Source of the DNA: Peribacillus simplex NBRC 15720 = DSM 1321
GTDB lineage: Bacteria > Bacillota > Bacilli > Bacillales > DSM-1321
Direction: 5' to 3'
NCBI RefSeq assembly: GCF_002243645.1
Contig: NZ_CP017704.1
Span: 5,040,001-5,104,000 of the forward strand
Length of the DNA: 64,000 bases
In this document: positions 8,287 to 16,401 of the stretch, piece after piece
How the letters are laid out: each line of letters begins with the position of its first letter
How positions within the stretch are numbered: the first letter of the stretch is position 1
The notes under the pieces: model-generated
What the model was told of the DNA's origin: nothing
The model's input: the letters and a program-made list of their open reading frames with translations, nothing else
Databases searched by the model: none
Made by a program: the position numbers and the translations under genes

Positions 8287-8313
8287 TGAAACTTTTTGAA
8301 TGCGTCATTCGTA
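8287..8313 (+). promoter_or_regulatory. Sigma-W-type promoter of yuaF-floT
   Basis: TGAAAC (8287-8292), a 17-nt spacer, then CGTA (8310-8313): a close match to the consensus for sigma-W ECF promoters. The yuaF-floT operon of Bacillus subtilis is in the sigma-W regulon, which supports the call. A leader of about 115 nt would precede the first gene. Confidence 0.8.
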
Positions 8314-8438
8314 TGAATGGTAAGTAAAGTAAATGGAGGGGATTATAACCACAGAATATCAATTTTGGTAAAAAGCTTATCCTAGGTCCTTAAAGTAGTA
8401 AGCGGCTTTGAAAAATCGAAGTTAAAGGGATGAAAGAG

Positions 8439-8957
8439 ATGGAGTTATTGGGGGTTCCATTAGAAACAGTCTATTTATATGGATTAATTATATTCGGGGG
8501 TCTAACATTCTTATTTATCTTGTTTAATGATATATTTTCCGGCCTTGAATTACCGGATATATTTAATCCAACTCTCTTTTTTAGCTTTTTGACCGTGTTT
8601 TTTGCGAGTGGGTTTTTGCTTGAATCGCTTTCAGGACTTAATGCTGGATTGAGTGCCGGCATTTCCCTGCTCATTTCATTTACCATCGTCACTTTACTGA
8701 ATGTATTTGTTTTGATTCCCATCTCATCAGCGGAAGAAAGTTTGACATTTCATGATAATGACCTGAGAGGGAGGGTCGGCAGGGTACTGACATCAATCCC
8801 GGTTGACGGGTTTGGGGAAGTCCTGATTGAAAGCATCAGTGGAAGCATCGCGAAAACTGCGGCCAGTTATAAGAATGAAGGAATTGTTTCGGATACAAAG
8901 GTCTTGATCATCGAAGTTAAAAATGGGGTTGTCTATGTTATGCCCCACCAGGATTAA
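8439..8957 (+). CDS. yuaF: YuaF-type NfeD-like membrane protein
   Basis: About 172 residues: four hydrophobic segments in the first 100 residues, then a small beta-barrel (OB-fold) NfeD domain (LRGRVGRVLTSIPVDGFGEVLIESISG...VLIIEVKNGVVYVMP). YuaF partners the flotillin FloT in membrane microdomains of Bacillus. It is 21 bp upstream of floT in one operon behind the sigma-W-type promoter. Two in-frame starts exist: ATG 8430 has no spaced Shine-Dalgarno, while ATG 8439 has AAAGGG 9 nt upstream and is preferred. Confidence 0.88.
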   Translation: MELLGVPLETVYLYGLIIFGGLTFLFILFNDIFSGLELPDIFNPTLFFSFLTVFFASGFLLESLSGLNAGLSAGISLLISFTIVTLLNVFVLIPISSAEESLTFHDNDLRGRVGRVLTSIPVDGFGEVLIESISGSIAKTAASYKNEGIVSDTKVLIIEVKNGVVYVMPHQD

Positions 8958-8978
8958 AAAAAGGGTTGGAGGTAGTTT

Positions 8979-10511
8979 ATGTTTAATTTGATTTGGATTG
9001 TTGTCGCCATTGTTGCATTTTTACTTATCGCACTTATTGCTGTCTTTGTTACGAAATACCGTACGGCTGGTCCTGATGAAGCATTGATCGTGACCGGGAG
9101 CTACTTGGGAAGCAAAAACGTTCACATCGACGAATCAGGAAATAGAATTAAAATTGTCCGTGGCGGGGGTGCTTTTGTACTCCCAGTGTTCCAGCAAGCG
9201 GAACCACTGAGCTTGTTGTCAAGCAAGCTTGAGGTCTCAACTCCTGAGGTATATACGGAACAGGGTGTTCCTGTCATGGCTGATGGTGTATCGATAATCA
9301 AGATTGGCGGTTCAATCACCGATATCGCCACAGCGGCAGAGCAATTCCTTGGTAAATCCAAAGATGATCGAGAACAGGAAGCACGGGAGGTTTTGGAGGG
9401 ACATCTTCGTTCCATCCTTGGCTCGATGACTGTCGAGGAAATTTATAAAAACCGTGAAAAGTTTTCCCAGGAAGTACAGCGGGTAGCCTCGCAGGATTTA
9501 GCTAAAATGGGACTCATTATCGTATCGTTCACCATTAAAGATGTTCGGGATAAAAATGGATATCTTGAATCGCTCGGAAAGCCAAGGATTGCGCAGGTGA
9601 AAAGGGATGCCGATATAGCTACCGCCGATGCAGAGAAAGAAACGCGAATCAAGCGAGCTGAAGCTTCGAAGGAAGCCCAGCGTGCCGAACTTGAAAGGGC
9701 AACTGAAATAGCAGAAGCCGAAAAAATCAATAAGCTAAAGGTTGCGGAATTCCGGCGTGAGCAGGATATTGCCAAAGCACGGGCTGACCAAGCATATGAT
9801 CTTGAAACTGCCAGATCCAAGCAGGATGTAACGGAACAGGAAATGCAAATCAGGATCATCGAACGGCAGAAGCAAATTGAGCTGGAGGAAAAAGAAATCC
9901 TTCGTCGTGAAAAGCAATATGATTCAGAAGTGAAGAAAAAGGCTGATGCCGACCGTTATGCGGTAGAGCAGGCAGCCTCCGCTAACAAGATGAAACAGAT
10001 TACAGAAGCGGATGCCGATAAGTATAAAATTGAAGCCATGGCGAAAGCGGAAGCGGAACGTGTTCGTATGGACGGTCTTGCAAAAGCGGACGCACAAAGG
10101 GCACAAGGTACGACAGAAGCGGAAATTATCCGGTTAAAAGGGGTAGCAGAGGCAGAAGCCAAGCAGAAGATCGCGGAAGCTTTTGAACAGTTTGGTCAAG
10201 CCGCTGTAATGGACATGATTTTGAAAATGCTGCCGGAGTATGCAAAACAAGTGGCAAGCCCACTTAGTAATATCGACAAGATTACTGTAGTGGATACAGG
10301 TGGAAGCGGTGCAAATGGCGGGGCTAATAAAGTGACCGGGTATGCAACGGATTTAATGGCAACATTGCAGGAGTCATTAAAGGCATCTTCGGGAATTGAT
10401 GTCAAAGACTTGCTTGAGAATTTCTCAGGGAAGCGGAATTTACCATTTTCCACCATCAACCAGGAGAATGTCGAAGCGAACATGAATATGGCAGCAAGCA
10501 AGGAAGAGTAA
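8979..10511 (+). CDS. floT: Flotillin FloT
   Basis: A 510-residue flotillin scaffold of functional membrane microdomains. It has an N-terminal hydrophobic hairpin (1-25), a SPFH/PHB domain (about 28-200), and a long Ala/Glu-rich coiled coil (about 210-395) with the flotillin EA repeats (AEAERVRMDGLAKADAQR, AEAEAKQKIAEAF). A C-terminal tail ends MNMAASKEE. GGAGG lies 8 nt before ATG 8979. The gene looks intact, but its last 132 bp and 4 bp beyond the stop recur at 31569-31704 with three substitutions. The terminator expected right after floT is not here; it follows the second copy. The 3' end is therefore an island boundary. Confidence 0.95.
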   Translation: MFNLIWIVVAIVAFLLIALIAVFVTKYRTAGPDEALIVTGSYLGSKNVHIDESGNRIKIVRGGGAFVLPVFQQAEPLSLLSSKLEVSTPEVYTEQGVPVMADGVSIIKIGGSITDIATAAEQFLGKSKDDREQEAREVLEGHLRSILGSMTVEEIYKNREKFSQEVQRVASQDLAKMGLIIVSFTIKDVRDKNGYLESLGKPRIAQVKRDADIATADAEKETRIKRAEASKEAQRAELERATEIAEAEKINKLKVAEFRREQDIAKARADQAYDLETARSKQDVTEQEMQIRIIERQKQIELEEKEILRREKQYDSEVKKKADADRYAVEQAASANKMKQITEADADKYKIEAMAKAEAERVRMDGLAKADAQRAQGTTEAEIIRLKGVAEAEAKQKIAEAFEQFGQAAVMDMILKMLPEYAKQVASPLSNIDKITVVDTGGSGANGGANKVTGYATDLMATLQESLKASSGIDVKDLLENFSGKRNLPFSTINQENVEANMNMAASKEE

Positions 10512-10515
10512 CGGT
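10380..10515 (+). repeat. Left copy of the floT 3'-end direct repeat
   Basis: 136 bp covering the last 43 codons of floT, its stop and 4 bp more. It aligns to 31569-31704 at a constant offset of 21189 with three differences (CGG against CAA in one codon, GCG against GAG in another). Similarity fades just after in both copies. Taken with the right copy, it brackets the accessory island. Confidence 0.92.
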
Positions 10516-10990
10516 TAAGGAAATAAATGGTAAATTATACTGTTCATCACATAAAATTAAAGCTGATGTATTACCAATACAGATAGGTTATTGAACTTAC
10601 TTATAGAGAATAAAATAACAGAGAGCCATTTTCAACAAGATATATATCAATTGACCAATAAAATTGATATATTACTGAATGAAAAAGTTGAAATAGAACA
10701 AAAGCTTCGAAGTGAGTTATTTAATAAATTTGGTATAACAATACGGCACTTTAATTGATGTTTTATTAGAGAATAGATTAGTGCTAGAGAGTTTAATAGA
10801 GAATGTTAGTGTTTCAAACACGGGATTCTTTGTTAGCTTTAAATAAAAATAAACAACCAAGGATGATTGGTTGTTTATTTTTTGCTTTTTAATAAAAGGC
10901 TTTATTGGTTTTTAGTTTCGCTTAATATGTACGGATCCGCCGTACTTTATATCTAGAAAGACAAATTATAAAAGTGGTTATCTCAAGACA
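10512..10990 (+). other. Decayed accessory sequence after floT
   Basis: No credible full gene. A 55-residue coiled-coil-like frame (TTG 10591 to stop 10758, with LNLLIENKITES and ...IDILLNEKVEIEQKL) and a second short one (GTG near 10781, LESLIENVSVSNTG) share an L-x-x-LIEN pattern, suggesting fragments of one broken gene. Neither has a good ribosome binding site. Confidence 0.35.
10851..10887 (+). terminator. Terminator in the left part of the island
   Basis: A 14-bp perfect stem, 10851-10864 with 10871-10884, a 6-nt loop, then T residues. It would end transcripts entering from floT or the decayed frames. Confidence 0.8.
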
Positions 10991-10992
10991 CG

Positions 10993-11262
10993 ATGAATAA
11001 ATTTTATTCAAATGTTTCATTTAAGAGTCTAAGTGAGATGAAAGAAGCATTGATAAAAAATCATCAATTTTTAGAAGATAAATTTATGAATTTTACAGAA
11101 GTCGAACTTCAAGAGGAAATTACTTCTTACTGGGGTGTTACATACTCACGATATGAATGGTTGTTAGAGATCGTAGCTCACGTTTATCATCAAAGAGGGC
11201 AATTACACTCTATGCTTGTTCATTGTTATGGGATAGACCCAAAAGTTACATTATTTGAATAG
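10993..11262 (+). pseudogene. DinB-family protein, C-terminal fragment
   Basis: 89 residues matching the C-terminal half of DinB-superfamily four-helix proteins (metal-dependent, often thiol-linked enzymes): EELQ..YWGVTYSRYEWLLEIVAHVYHQRGQLHSML followed by YGIDPKVTLFE. Two of the three metal-binding His positions (HVYHQRGQLH region) are present, but the N-terminal half with the first His is missing and ATG 10993 has no ribosome binding site. It is probably a 5'-truncated relic. Confidence 0.6.
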
Positions 11263-11353
11263 AACTTTACTAAGTGCGTTAGCTGAAGATCTGAGCTGTC
11301 TCTAAGGCAGATTTTTCTTATGAAACTAAAGGGGCAGGTTAGTTGATTTTGAA

Positions 11354-11821
11354 TTGGTAAGATTAAGTGGGCATGAAGGTGAAAAATTGGATAAGGTTTT
11401 TGGAGAAAAAATAGGTGGTCTAGATTATCAAATAAGAAAAGGTGTTTATGCAATAATTTTCAATTCTGCAAAGGATAAAGTGTTAGCTGTCCAGAATTCC
11501 AGAGGACATTATTTTTTACCTGGTGGTGGAATTGAAAATGAAGAAAGTTATCAAGAATGCCTTGAAAGAGAAATGTTAGAAGAAACAGGTTATAAAGTAT
11601 TTTTAGGTTCTTTTATTGGCAATGCGAAGAGATAATTTCAATCCTCTAAAAATGAACCCCTACTTAATGACGGATATTTCTACTTGGCAGAATTGTTGGA
11701 TAAAATGCAGGAACCAATTGAAGATGACCACTTTATAAAGTGGATAAATATTGACAGTGTGAGAGAACTTCTTGTTCACGAACATCATTATTGGGCAGTG
11801 AAAGTGGGTTTAAAAGGTTAA
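11354..11821 (+). pseudogene. Nudix hydrolase broken by one stop codon
   Basis: A Nudix domain with a complete Nudix box (GGGIENEESYQECLEREMLEETGY) from about 11520 to 11595. The frame hits TAA at 11633-11635 within IGNAKR-stop-FQ, where related proteins would be expected to have an aromatic residue, then stays open in the same frame to 11821 (LLNDGYFYLAELLDKMQEPI...HHYWAVKVGLKG). One point change from TAT or TAC explains it. The catalytic box is encoded before the stop, but the fold would lack its last third. The start is uncertain (TTG 11354). Confidence 0.75.
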
Positions 11822-11967
11822 CGTTTAAAAACATTCTTAATGAACTACCATGAAAATTAACTTCTGTGAGATCCGAAAAATGGCAATAATTAAGTAGACG
11901 CAGCTCATTCATTTTTTAAAAAAGAGGAGAGCGCCTGATTAATGTGTTTATGGATACGAAAATTGGA

Positions 11968-13219
11968 TTAGGATGCCTCGGTAATTGTCACATTATAACC
12001 TAAGTTTTCTAGTCTTCGAACCGAATAGCGTACAATCGATACTTGTCTTTGTTTATCAAAGTAATCTTCGCCTAAGTCGACATACATTTCTTTTCGGGTT
12101 AGAAGGTAATATGCGATTCGCAACATCGCATGGGCAACTACAATTGCTGCCTTTTTCTTTCCTTTTCGTCCGGCTGTGCGTCTATACAGTGCACCGAGAT
12201 AGTTTTTTGACCCTCTTACTGATTGAGCTGCTTCTGTTAATGCGGATTTTAAATACTTATTTCCCTTTTTAGATCTACTAGATTTCCTTTTACCTGCGCT
12301 CTCATTGTGGCCAGGGACCAAGGCTGCCCATGAACATAAATGTGCGGCAGTCGGGAATTGGTTTCCAACGTCCGTACCAATTTCAGCTAAGATTTGCTCA
12401 GCCATTCTTGTAGCGATACCAGGTATTGAATCAAGTCGTTCTATATCGTCCTGATAAGAGCTTACTCTTCGAGCTATCTCTTGATCCAACATTTCAATTT
12501 GTTCACTTAAAAAATCAATGTGAGTCAAAATGGTTTTCAACATTAATCGTTGGTGTGGATTTACATATCCTTTAAGAGCTAATTCTAGTTCTTCTTTTTT
12601 CCGCTTCATTGTACGACGAGCGAGGTTTGCTAGTGTCTTCACCATTCGCAATCGCTCGGAGCATATCCTTCGATGAAACGCCCATAATATCAGAAACAAC
12701 AGAGCCAAGTTTGATATTGGCTCCTTCTAAAACCTTTTGAATCCGATTATGTTGTCTGGCTCTTTCTTCTATAATACTTCGGCGATAGCGTACAAGTTCC
12801 CGCAGTTCTCGTTGATTCCGATCTGGAATAAAACTTGCTTTTAGTAATCCATGACGAAGAAGTTGGGCTATCCATTCGGCATCTTTAACATCCGTTTTAC
12901 GTCCCGGAAGAGCCTTCATGTGTTGAGCATTTACAACTAAAAACTCAATTCCTTCGGACTCTAACAAGTTAACAATGGGTTTCCAATAAACACTGGTGCT
13001 TTCCATCGCTACGTGAGTACAATTAACGAAATCTCCAATTTCATGAAGAAGCAAAATAAAGAAGAGCCGATTAATACAACATTGGCGGATGCTTTGGAAA
13101 AACTGAATTCGATAAATAAATGGAACTATTTGCATTCCTCTTTCCATGGAAATTGTCACACAGATTATGTACGCCAAATAAGCGCGTGATGTTCGAGAAA
13201 ATGGAATAGAAATAAACAA
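11968..13219 (-). pseudogene. IS110-family transposase, frameshifted and 5'-degenerate
   Basis: The minus strand encodes an IS110-type DEDD/serine transposase in two overlapping frames. The first (13219-12572) has THVAMESTSVYWKP, VVNAQHMKALPGRKTDVKD and LRELVRYRRSIIEERARQHN. The second (12708-11968) has LARRTMKRKKEELELALKG, IPGIATRMAEQILAEIGTD, CSWAALVPGHNESAGKRK and ends YNVTITEAS. A frameshift near 12640 joins GEDTS to LARRT. The first 50 or so residues, with the first catalytic Asp, are unrecognisable. It should be inactive. IS110 elements carry a bridge RNA in a flanking non-coding end; none could be verified here. Confidence 0.85.
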
Positions 13220-13257
13220 GAGTTGCAGCTTGTTTTACCGAAGCAGCAACTCTTTGT
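13214..13257 (-). terminator. Hairpin downstream of the monooxygenase operon
   Basis: AACAAGAGTTGC (13215-13226) pairs with GCAACTCTTTGTT (13245-13257) with one bulge. On the minus strand it is followed by TTTATTT. It ends the marR-nitroreductase-monooxygenase unit or belongs to the IS110 end. Confidence 0.6.
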
Positions 13258-13299
13258 TTTATAAGATGGGATATAGGAAATCCCATACATTTTAACTCA

Positions 13300-13593
13300 T
13301 TATTTTAATGGTTGTCCTTCAAATGCGTTAACATTTAAAGGTGAAGAGAGGAATTCTTTAGCTTTACCAACAAACGAGGTGAAGTGCTCACTTGAATTAT
13401 GGCTTGCAACCGCTAGATGATCTTGCCAAACTTCAACCATTGTAAATTCATTGTCTTTTTCTGTAGCTTTGTGAAGAGTGTAAGAAACATTTCCACTTTC
13501 CGCTCTTGAAGCTACGATTAGCGGTTGAATCTCCTCTAGAAATGCATCTTGTTTTGCTGGATTAATATTGAATACGGCATGAATGATAATCAT
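13300..13593 (-). CDS. Putative quinol monooxygenase (ABM domain)
   Basis: A 97-residue antibiotic-biosynthesis-monooxygenase (ABM/YgiN-like) dimeric alpha-beta barrel protein: IIIHAVFNINPAKQDAFL, VASRAESGNVSYTLHKA, FTMVEVWQDHLAVASHNSSEHF. The conserved E.W and the H..S.HF pattern are typical. Such proteins oxidise or bind quinols without a cofactor. A GAGAGGATG site is upstream of ATG 13593. It is the third gene of a minus-strand unit with a MarR regulator and a nitroreductase, which fits a quinone or electrophile stress operon. The exact substrate is unknown. Confidence 0.85.
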   Translation of the reverse strand: MIIIHAVFNINPAKQDAFLEEIQPLIVASRAESGNVSYTLHKATEKDNEFTMVEVWQDHLAVASHNSSEHFTSFVGKAKEFLSSPLNVNAFEGQPLK

Positions 13594-13695
13594 TAAACGT
13601 CATCCTCTCTTTTGTTAAGCATAATAAACTTAATATATAATTAAAGTAAAAATAACATACTCGGTTGAAATTTAATGAATGGATTCTTTATTACA

Positions 13696-14337
13696 TTACT
13701 TCCATTGTGCGACTTTATCAATTGGAAGACGAACTGATTGATGGCCATTATCTGCTGCTTTACCGATTGAAATTAGCATAACTGGTACGTATCGATCTTT
13801 ATCTAATCCAAAAGCTTCTGCGATTTGGTCTTTTTCATAGCCACCGATGGGATTTGTATCATAGCCATAAGCACGAGCCGCAAGCATTAGTTGCATGGAT
13901 ACAAGACCACCATCAACTAGAACGACCTCTTTCATTTCTTCACTAGTGATTTTTTCGAAATATCCAGCAAATGAGGCTAATATGTTTTCTTTTACTTCTA
14001 AAGGCATAAGCCCTAAATCTACAGCTTTACCGTAGATTTCTTCGCCGTTATCAAAATTGTTCATATCACCAAATACGGCAATTACTGCGGAAGATGTTTC
14101 GACTTGATTTTGGTTAAAGCGAGCAAGAGGTGCAAGTGTTGCTTTTCCCTCAGGACTATCAATTACAAGGAAGCGCCATGGTTGCATATTAACTGAAGAA
14201 GGAGCAAGAGTCGCTAAGGTAAGTATTTCCTCCATTTCTTCCCTACTGATTTTTACGGATTTGTCGTAATTTTTTATGGAGCGGCGTCCTGTGATAATTT
14301 CTTTGAAATCATTTGTTAATTGTGCTGTAGTAGTCAT
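13696..14337 (-). CDS. NAD(P)H nitroreductase (MhqN/YodC-like)
   Basis: A 213-residue FMN-dependent nitroreductase-family oxidoreductase. Visible marks: the N-terminal RRSIKNYD phosphate-binding segment, LAPSSVNMQPWRFLVI (FMN and dimer interface), GGLVSMQLMLAARAYGYDTNPIGGY, and the C-terminal VPVMLISIGKAAD. Family length is normal. It is close in layout to the MhqN/YodC group, which belongs to quinone-stress regulons in Bacillus. It is preceded by a MarR-type gene (78 bp) and followed by a monooxygenase (102 bp), all minus strand. Cytoplasmic; it probably reduces quinones or nitroaromatics. Confidence 0.9.
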   Translation of the reverse strand: MTTTAQLTNDFKEIITGRRSIKNYDKSVKISREEMEEILTLATLAPSSVNMQPWRFLVIDSPEGKATLAPLARFNQNQVETSSAVIAVFGDMNNFDNGEEIYGKAVDLGLMPLEVKENILASFAGYFEKITSEEMKEVVLVDGGLVSMQLMLAARAYGYDTNPIGGYEKDQIAEAFGLDKDRYVPVMLISIGKAADNGHQSVRLPIDKVAQWK

Positions 14338-14414
14338 AGTTGATAGTCTCCTCTTTTTAACTTTAGTAGTTTAATTTATAGTTATTCTCATTTCAAATTG
14401 TAACGAATCAAGTG

Positions 14415-14843
14415 TTAGACTTGGCTTATATTTTTTTGAATGCGTGTCAGCATATCTGTTAACTCTTGACGTTCTTCTTCTTTAAAATCTTTAAGCATCA
14501 AAGTGACAAAACGAGCCTTTTCAGCTTGGTAGAGAATAATTTGTTTGCGACCATGATCTGAAAGACAGACAAGAGTAAATCGATTATCCTCCGGATCTTT
14601 GCGTCTTAAAATCATCCCAGTCGCTTCAAGTTGTTTTAAATGCCGGGTAATCGCTGCACCGTCAATGTTAACCTCTTTTTGAAGTGCTGTTTGACTAATT
14701 TCATCAACTTGATAAAGCTGATATAAGATATCATGTCTTGATTGACTAATGCCCGTACAACTTTCAAATTTTGAACTTATCTGTTTGTTAAGGCAGTTCA
14801 TTATATATAAAATAAAAGATTCATTAGAACATGAATTCGTCAA
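14415..14843 (-). CDS. MarR family transcriptional regulator
   Basis: A 142-residue winged-helix regulator of the MarR family: helix-turn-helix ISQTALQKEVNIDGAAITRHLKQLEATGMI, wing RRKDPEDNRFTLVCLSDHGRKQI, flanked by dimerisation helices. A serine/cysteine-rich N terminus (NSCSNES, MNCLNK, FESCTG) offers possible thiol sensors; that is inference. I chose TTG 14843, since AAGAGG is 7 nt upstream; the ATG at 14861 overlaps that site. It heads a unit with nitroreductase and monooxygenase genes and two like palindromes lie upstream, so it probably represses its own operon and releases on electrophiles. Confidence 0.88.
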   Translation of the reverse strand: MTNSCSNESFILYIMNCLNKQISSKFESCTGISQSRHDILYQLYQVDEISQTALQKEVNIDGAAITRHLKQLEATGMILRRKDPEDNRFTLVCLSDHGRKQIILYQAEKARFVTLMLKDFKEEERQELTDMLTRIQKNISQV

Positions 14844-14877
14844 GAAACACCCTCTTTTCATACGTTAGACAAAATAA

Positions 14878-14904
14878 TTGATAGCTCAATAGTTGATGTG
14901 TCAA
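14878..14904. promoter_or_regulatory. Tandem TTGA-N4-TCAA operator candidate for the MarR-type regulator
   Basis: Two palindromes with the same core: TTGA-tagc-TCAA at 14878-14889 (14-bp palindrome counting flanks) and TTGA-tgtg-TCAA at 14893-14904. Their centres are 15 bp apart, and they lie 35-61 bp upstream of the TTG start of the MarR gene. The size and position suit a MarR dimer pair. Confidence 0.65.
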
Positions 14905-14999
14905 TTAATATACTATACCATAAATAATAAAGCAAGTATTTTAGTACTGCAACTTTTGCTTAAATATGATCTAGACCAAAATGTTGCTCTATCTCCTTT

Positions 15000-15308
15000 T
15001 TGATGTCTTGGGGACCTTTTGCAGAAGGGAAGAATGATTTCTTTACGAATGAAACCCTAAAAGATATTGGTGAGCAATATGGTAAATCTGTTGCCCAAGT
15101 TGCTTTGCGTTATCTAATTCAAAGTAATGTTGTTGTCATTCCTAAAACTGTAACGAAAGAACGAATGATTCAAAATTTTGATGTCTTTGATTTTGCTTTA
15201 ACAAACGAGGATATGGAAAAAATTGAAAAACTAGATCAAGAACAAAGTTTATTCTTCTCACATTACGATCCAGAAACGGTTGAATTTTTAACAGGGTTAG
15301 GTAAATAA
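15000..15308 (+). pseudogene. Aldo/keto reductase, C-terminal fragment
   Basis: About 102 residues matching the last third of an aldo/keto reductase: SWGPFAEGKNDFF, the NADP-binding LKDIGEQYGKSVAQVALRYLIQSNVVVIPKTVTKERM, then NFDVFDFALTNEDMEKIEKLD and a C-terminal tail. The barrel strands with the catalytic Asp, Tyr, Lys and most of the His region are absent upstream, where no matching frame remains. It is a 5'-truncated relic, near the redox-stress operon to which it may once have belonged. Confidence 0.8.
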
Positions 15309-15601
15309 TCTGTAAAACCTTAGTAACAAGGCTGGCCTAATATTTATTTTTGGGGCAGTTTGTTTACTTCCGTTATCATTGTGGTTTATGGATAAAAAGG
15401 AGATTAACCAAAGAACGAGACGGTCAACCTTAATATGGTGTATAAGGTCTCGTCATTAAAAAATAACGTTATGCCGTTATGGGGGTACTGATCTGATTTA
15501 GCTTGATGGCGATGTGGTAGGACTTTAAATAGAATTGATTTGCTCCCTAATTTTTATGACAAAGGTGAACAGACTAGTTATGCGTAAAAAGGAGGAAGAG
15601 A
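15309..15601 (+). other. Intergenic stretch with a short hydrophobic frame fragment
   Basis: Contains a frame reading AGLIFIFGAVCLLPLSLWF followed by MDKKEINQRTRR, like a transmembrane helix and cytosolic loop of a transporter fragment. It has no start signal. Nothing else is recognised. Confidence 0.3.
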
Positions 15602-15820
15602 ATGGCACGTCGCATTTTAAAAGGGATTATGGAAGTTGATATGATATTGGCATGGTTAATGGGATTTTTATATAGTTCTCACCTTGTTTTCTATCCAAAT
15701 TTAGGGGGAATTTCTGTTGTGGAAGATTGGAAGAATATCATTTTTTATTTTAGTCAGGGGTTAATATTACAGTATTTTATATTGCATTTTTTCAATGAAC
15801 AAGATCAAGAAAATAACTAA
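15602..15820 (+). CDS. Small membrane protein of unknown function
   Basis: A 72-residue protein with two hydrophobic segments (MILAWLMGFLYSSHLVFY and IIFYFSQGLILQYFILHFF), a basic N terminus (MARRILKG) and an acidic polar tail (NEQDQENN). ATG 15602 has an excellent AAGGAGG site 8 nt upstream, so it is probably translated. I do not recognise a family. Surroundings are relics, so its origin and role are open. Confidence 0.6.
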   Translation: MARRILKGIMEVDMILAWLMGFLYSSHLVFYPNLGGISVVEDWKNIIFYFSQGLILQYFILHFFNEQDQENN

Positions 15821-16080
15821 CTTATATAAGGGGTATCGCCTACATTTTGACGTAAAACCAACGCAAAAATTTTAAAATACTTAGCACAAACAATATGGAA
15901 AAGATTGGCGTTATTGGTATAAGTGTGACTGTAAAATAAAATTGAACCGTTTGTAAGATGCACTGTTTGGAATAAAGTTTGATCAAAAAGATCCCCTCTC
16001 TTATCCATTATTGATTTCTCAATGATAGGAGCTGATTCTGATCGAACTTTTTTTAAAAACAACAAATGCAATAGGATGTT

Positions 16081-16110
16081 AGGTGGCGTAGTTTGCCGCC
16101 TGTTTTTGTT
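16081..16110 (+). terminator. Possible terminator
   Basis: AGGTGGC (16081-16087) pairs with GCCGCCT (16095-16101) through one G-T pair, then GTTTTTG. Confidence 0.5.
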
Positions 16111-16158
16111 TGGAATATTAAATAGATGGTGATAATTACCTAAAAGGAGAAAAAAGAA

Positions 16159-16251
16159 ATGTTAAGAGCTGTAATGAAACTCATCTGGGTAGTTGGACTT
16201 TATTTTACGTTTCGTTTGGGTAAACAAGGGATCTTTATGTCAAAGTTTTAG
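16159..16251 (+). CDS. Very small hydrophobic reading frame (30 residues)
   Basis: ATG 16159 lies 9 nt behind AAAAGGAG and opens a 30-residue frame with a central hydrophobic stretch (AVMKLIWVVGLYFTF) and basic ends. It could be a single-pass small membrane protein. The good ribosome binding site is the only real support, and no relative is recognised. Confidence 0.35.
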   Translation: MLRAVMKLIWVVGLYFTFRLGKQGIFMSKF

Positions 16252-16401
16252 ATGTTTCCAACAATTACTATTCCTGATTGTTACAGCTAGTTTGGATCCG
16301 GAACGCAACATATTAATTTTGAGTTTGTTTAATGAAGTCTTTAAGGGGAGTGGTAGTGACTGGTGACTCCTCAGCCGATCATTTGTGAGGAAGTGTGAAA
16401 T

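Noticed and set aside
9122-10501. Several long antisense frames opposite floT
   Set aside because: They are mirror frames of the Ala/Glu-rich coiled coil coding sequence, without ribosome binding sites or family likeness.
15817-16071. 84-residue minus-strand frame
   Set aside because: No ribosome binding site, no recognisable motif, and unusual composition; probably chance.
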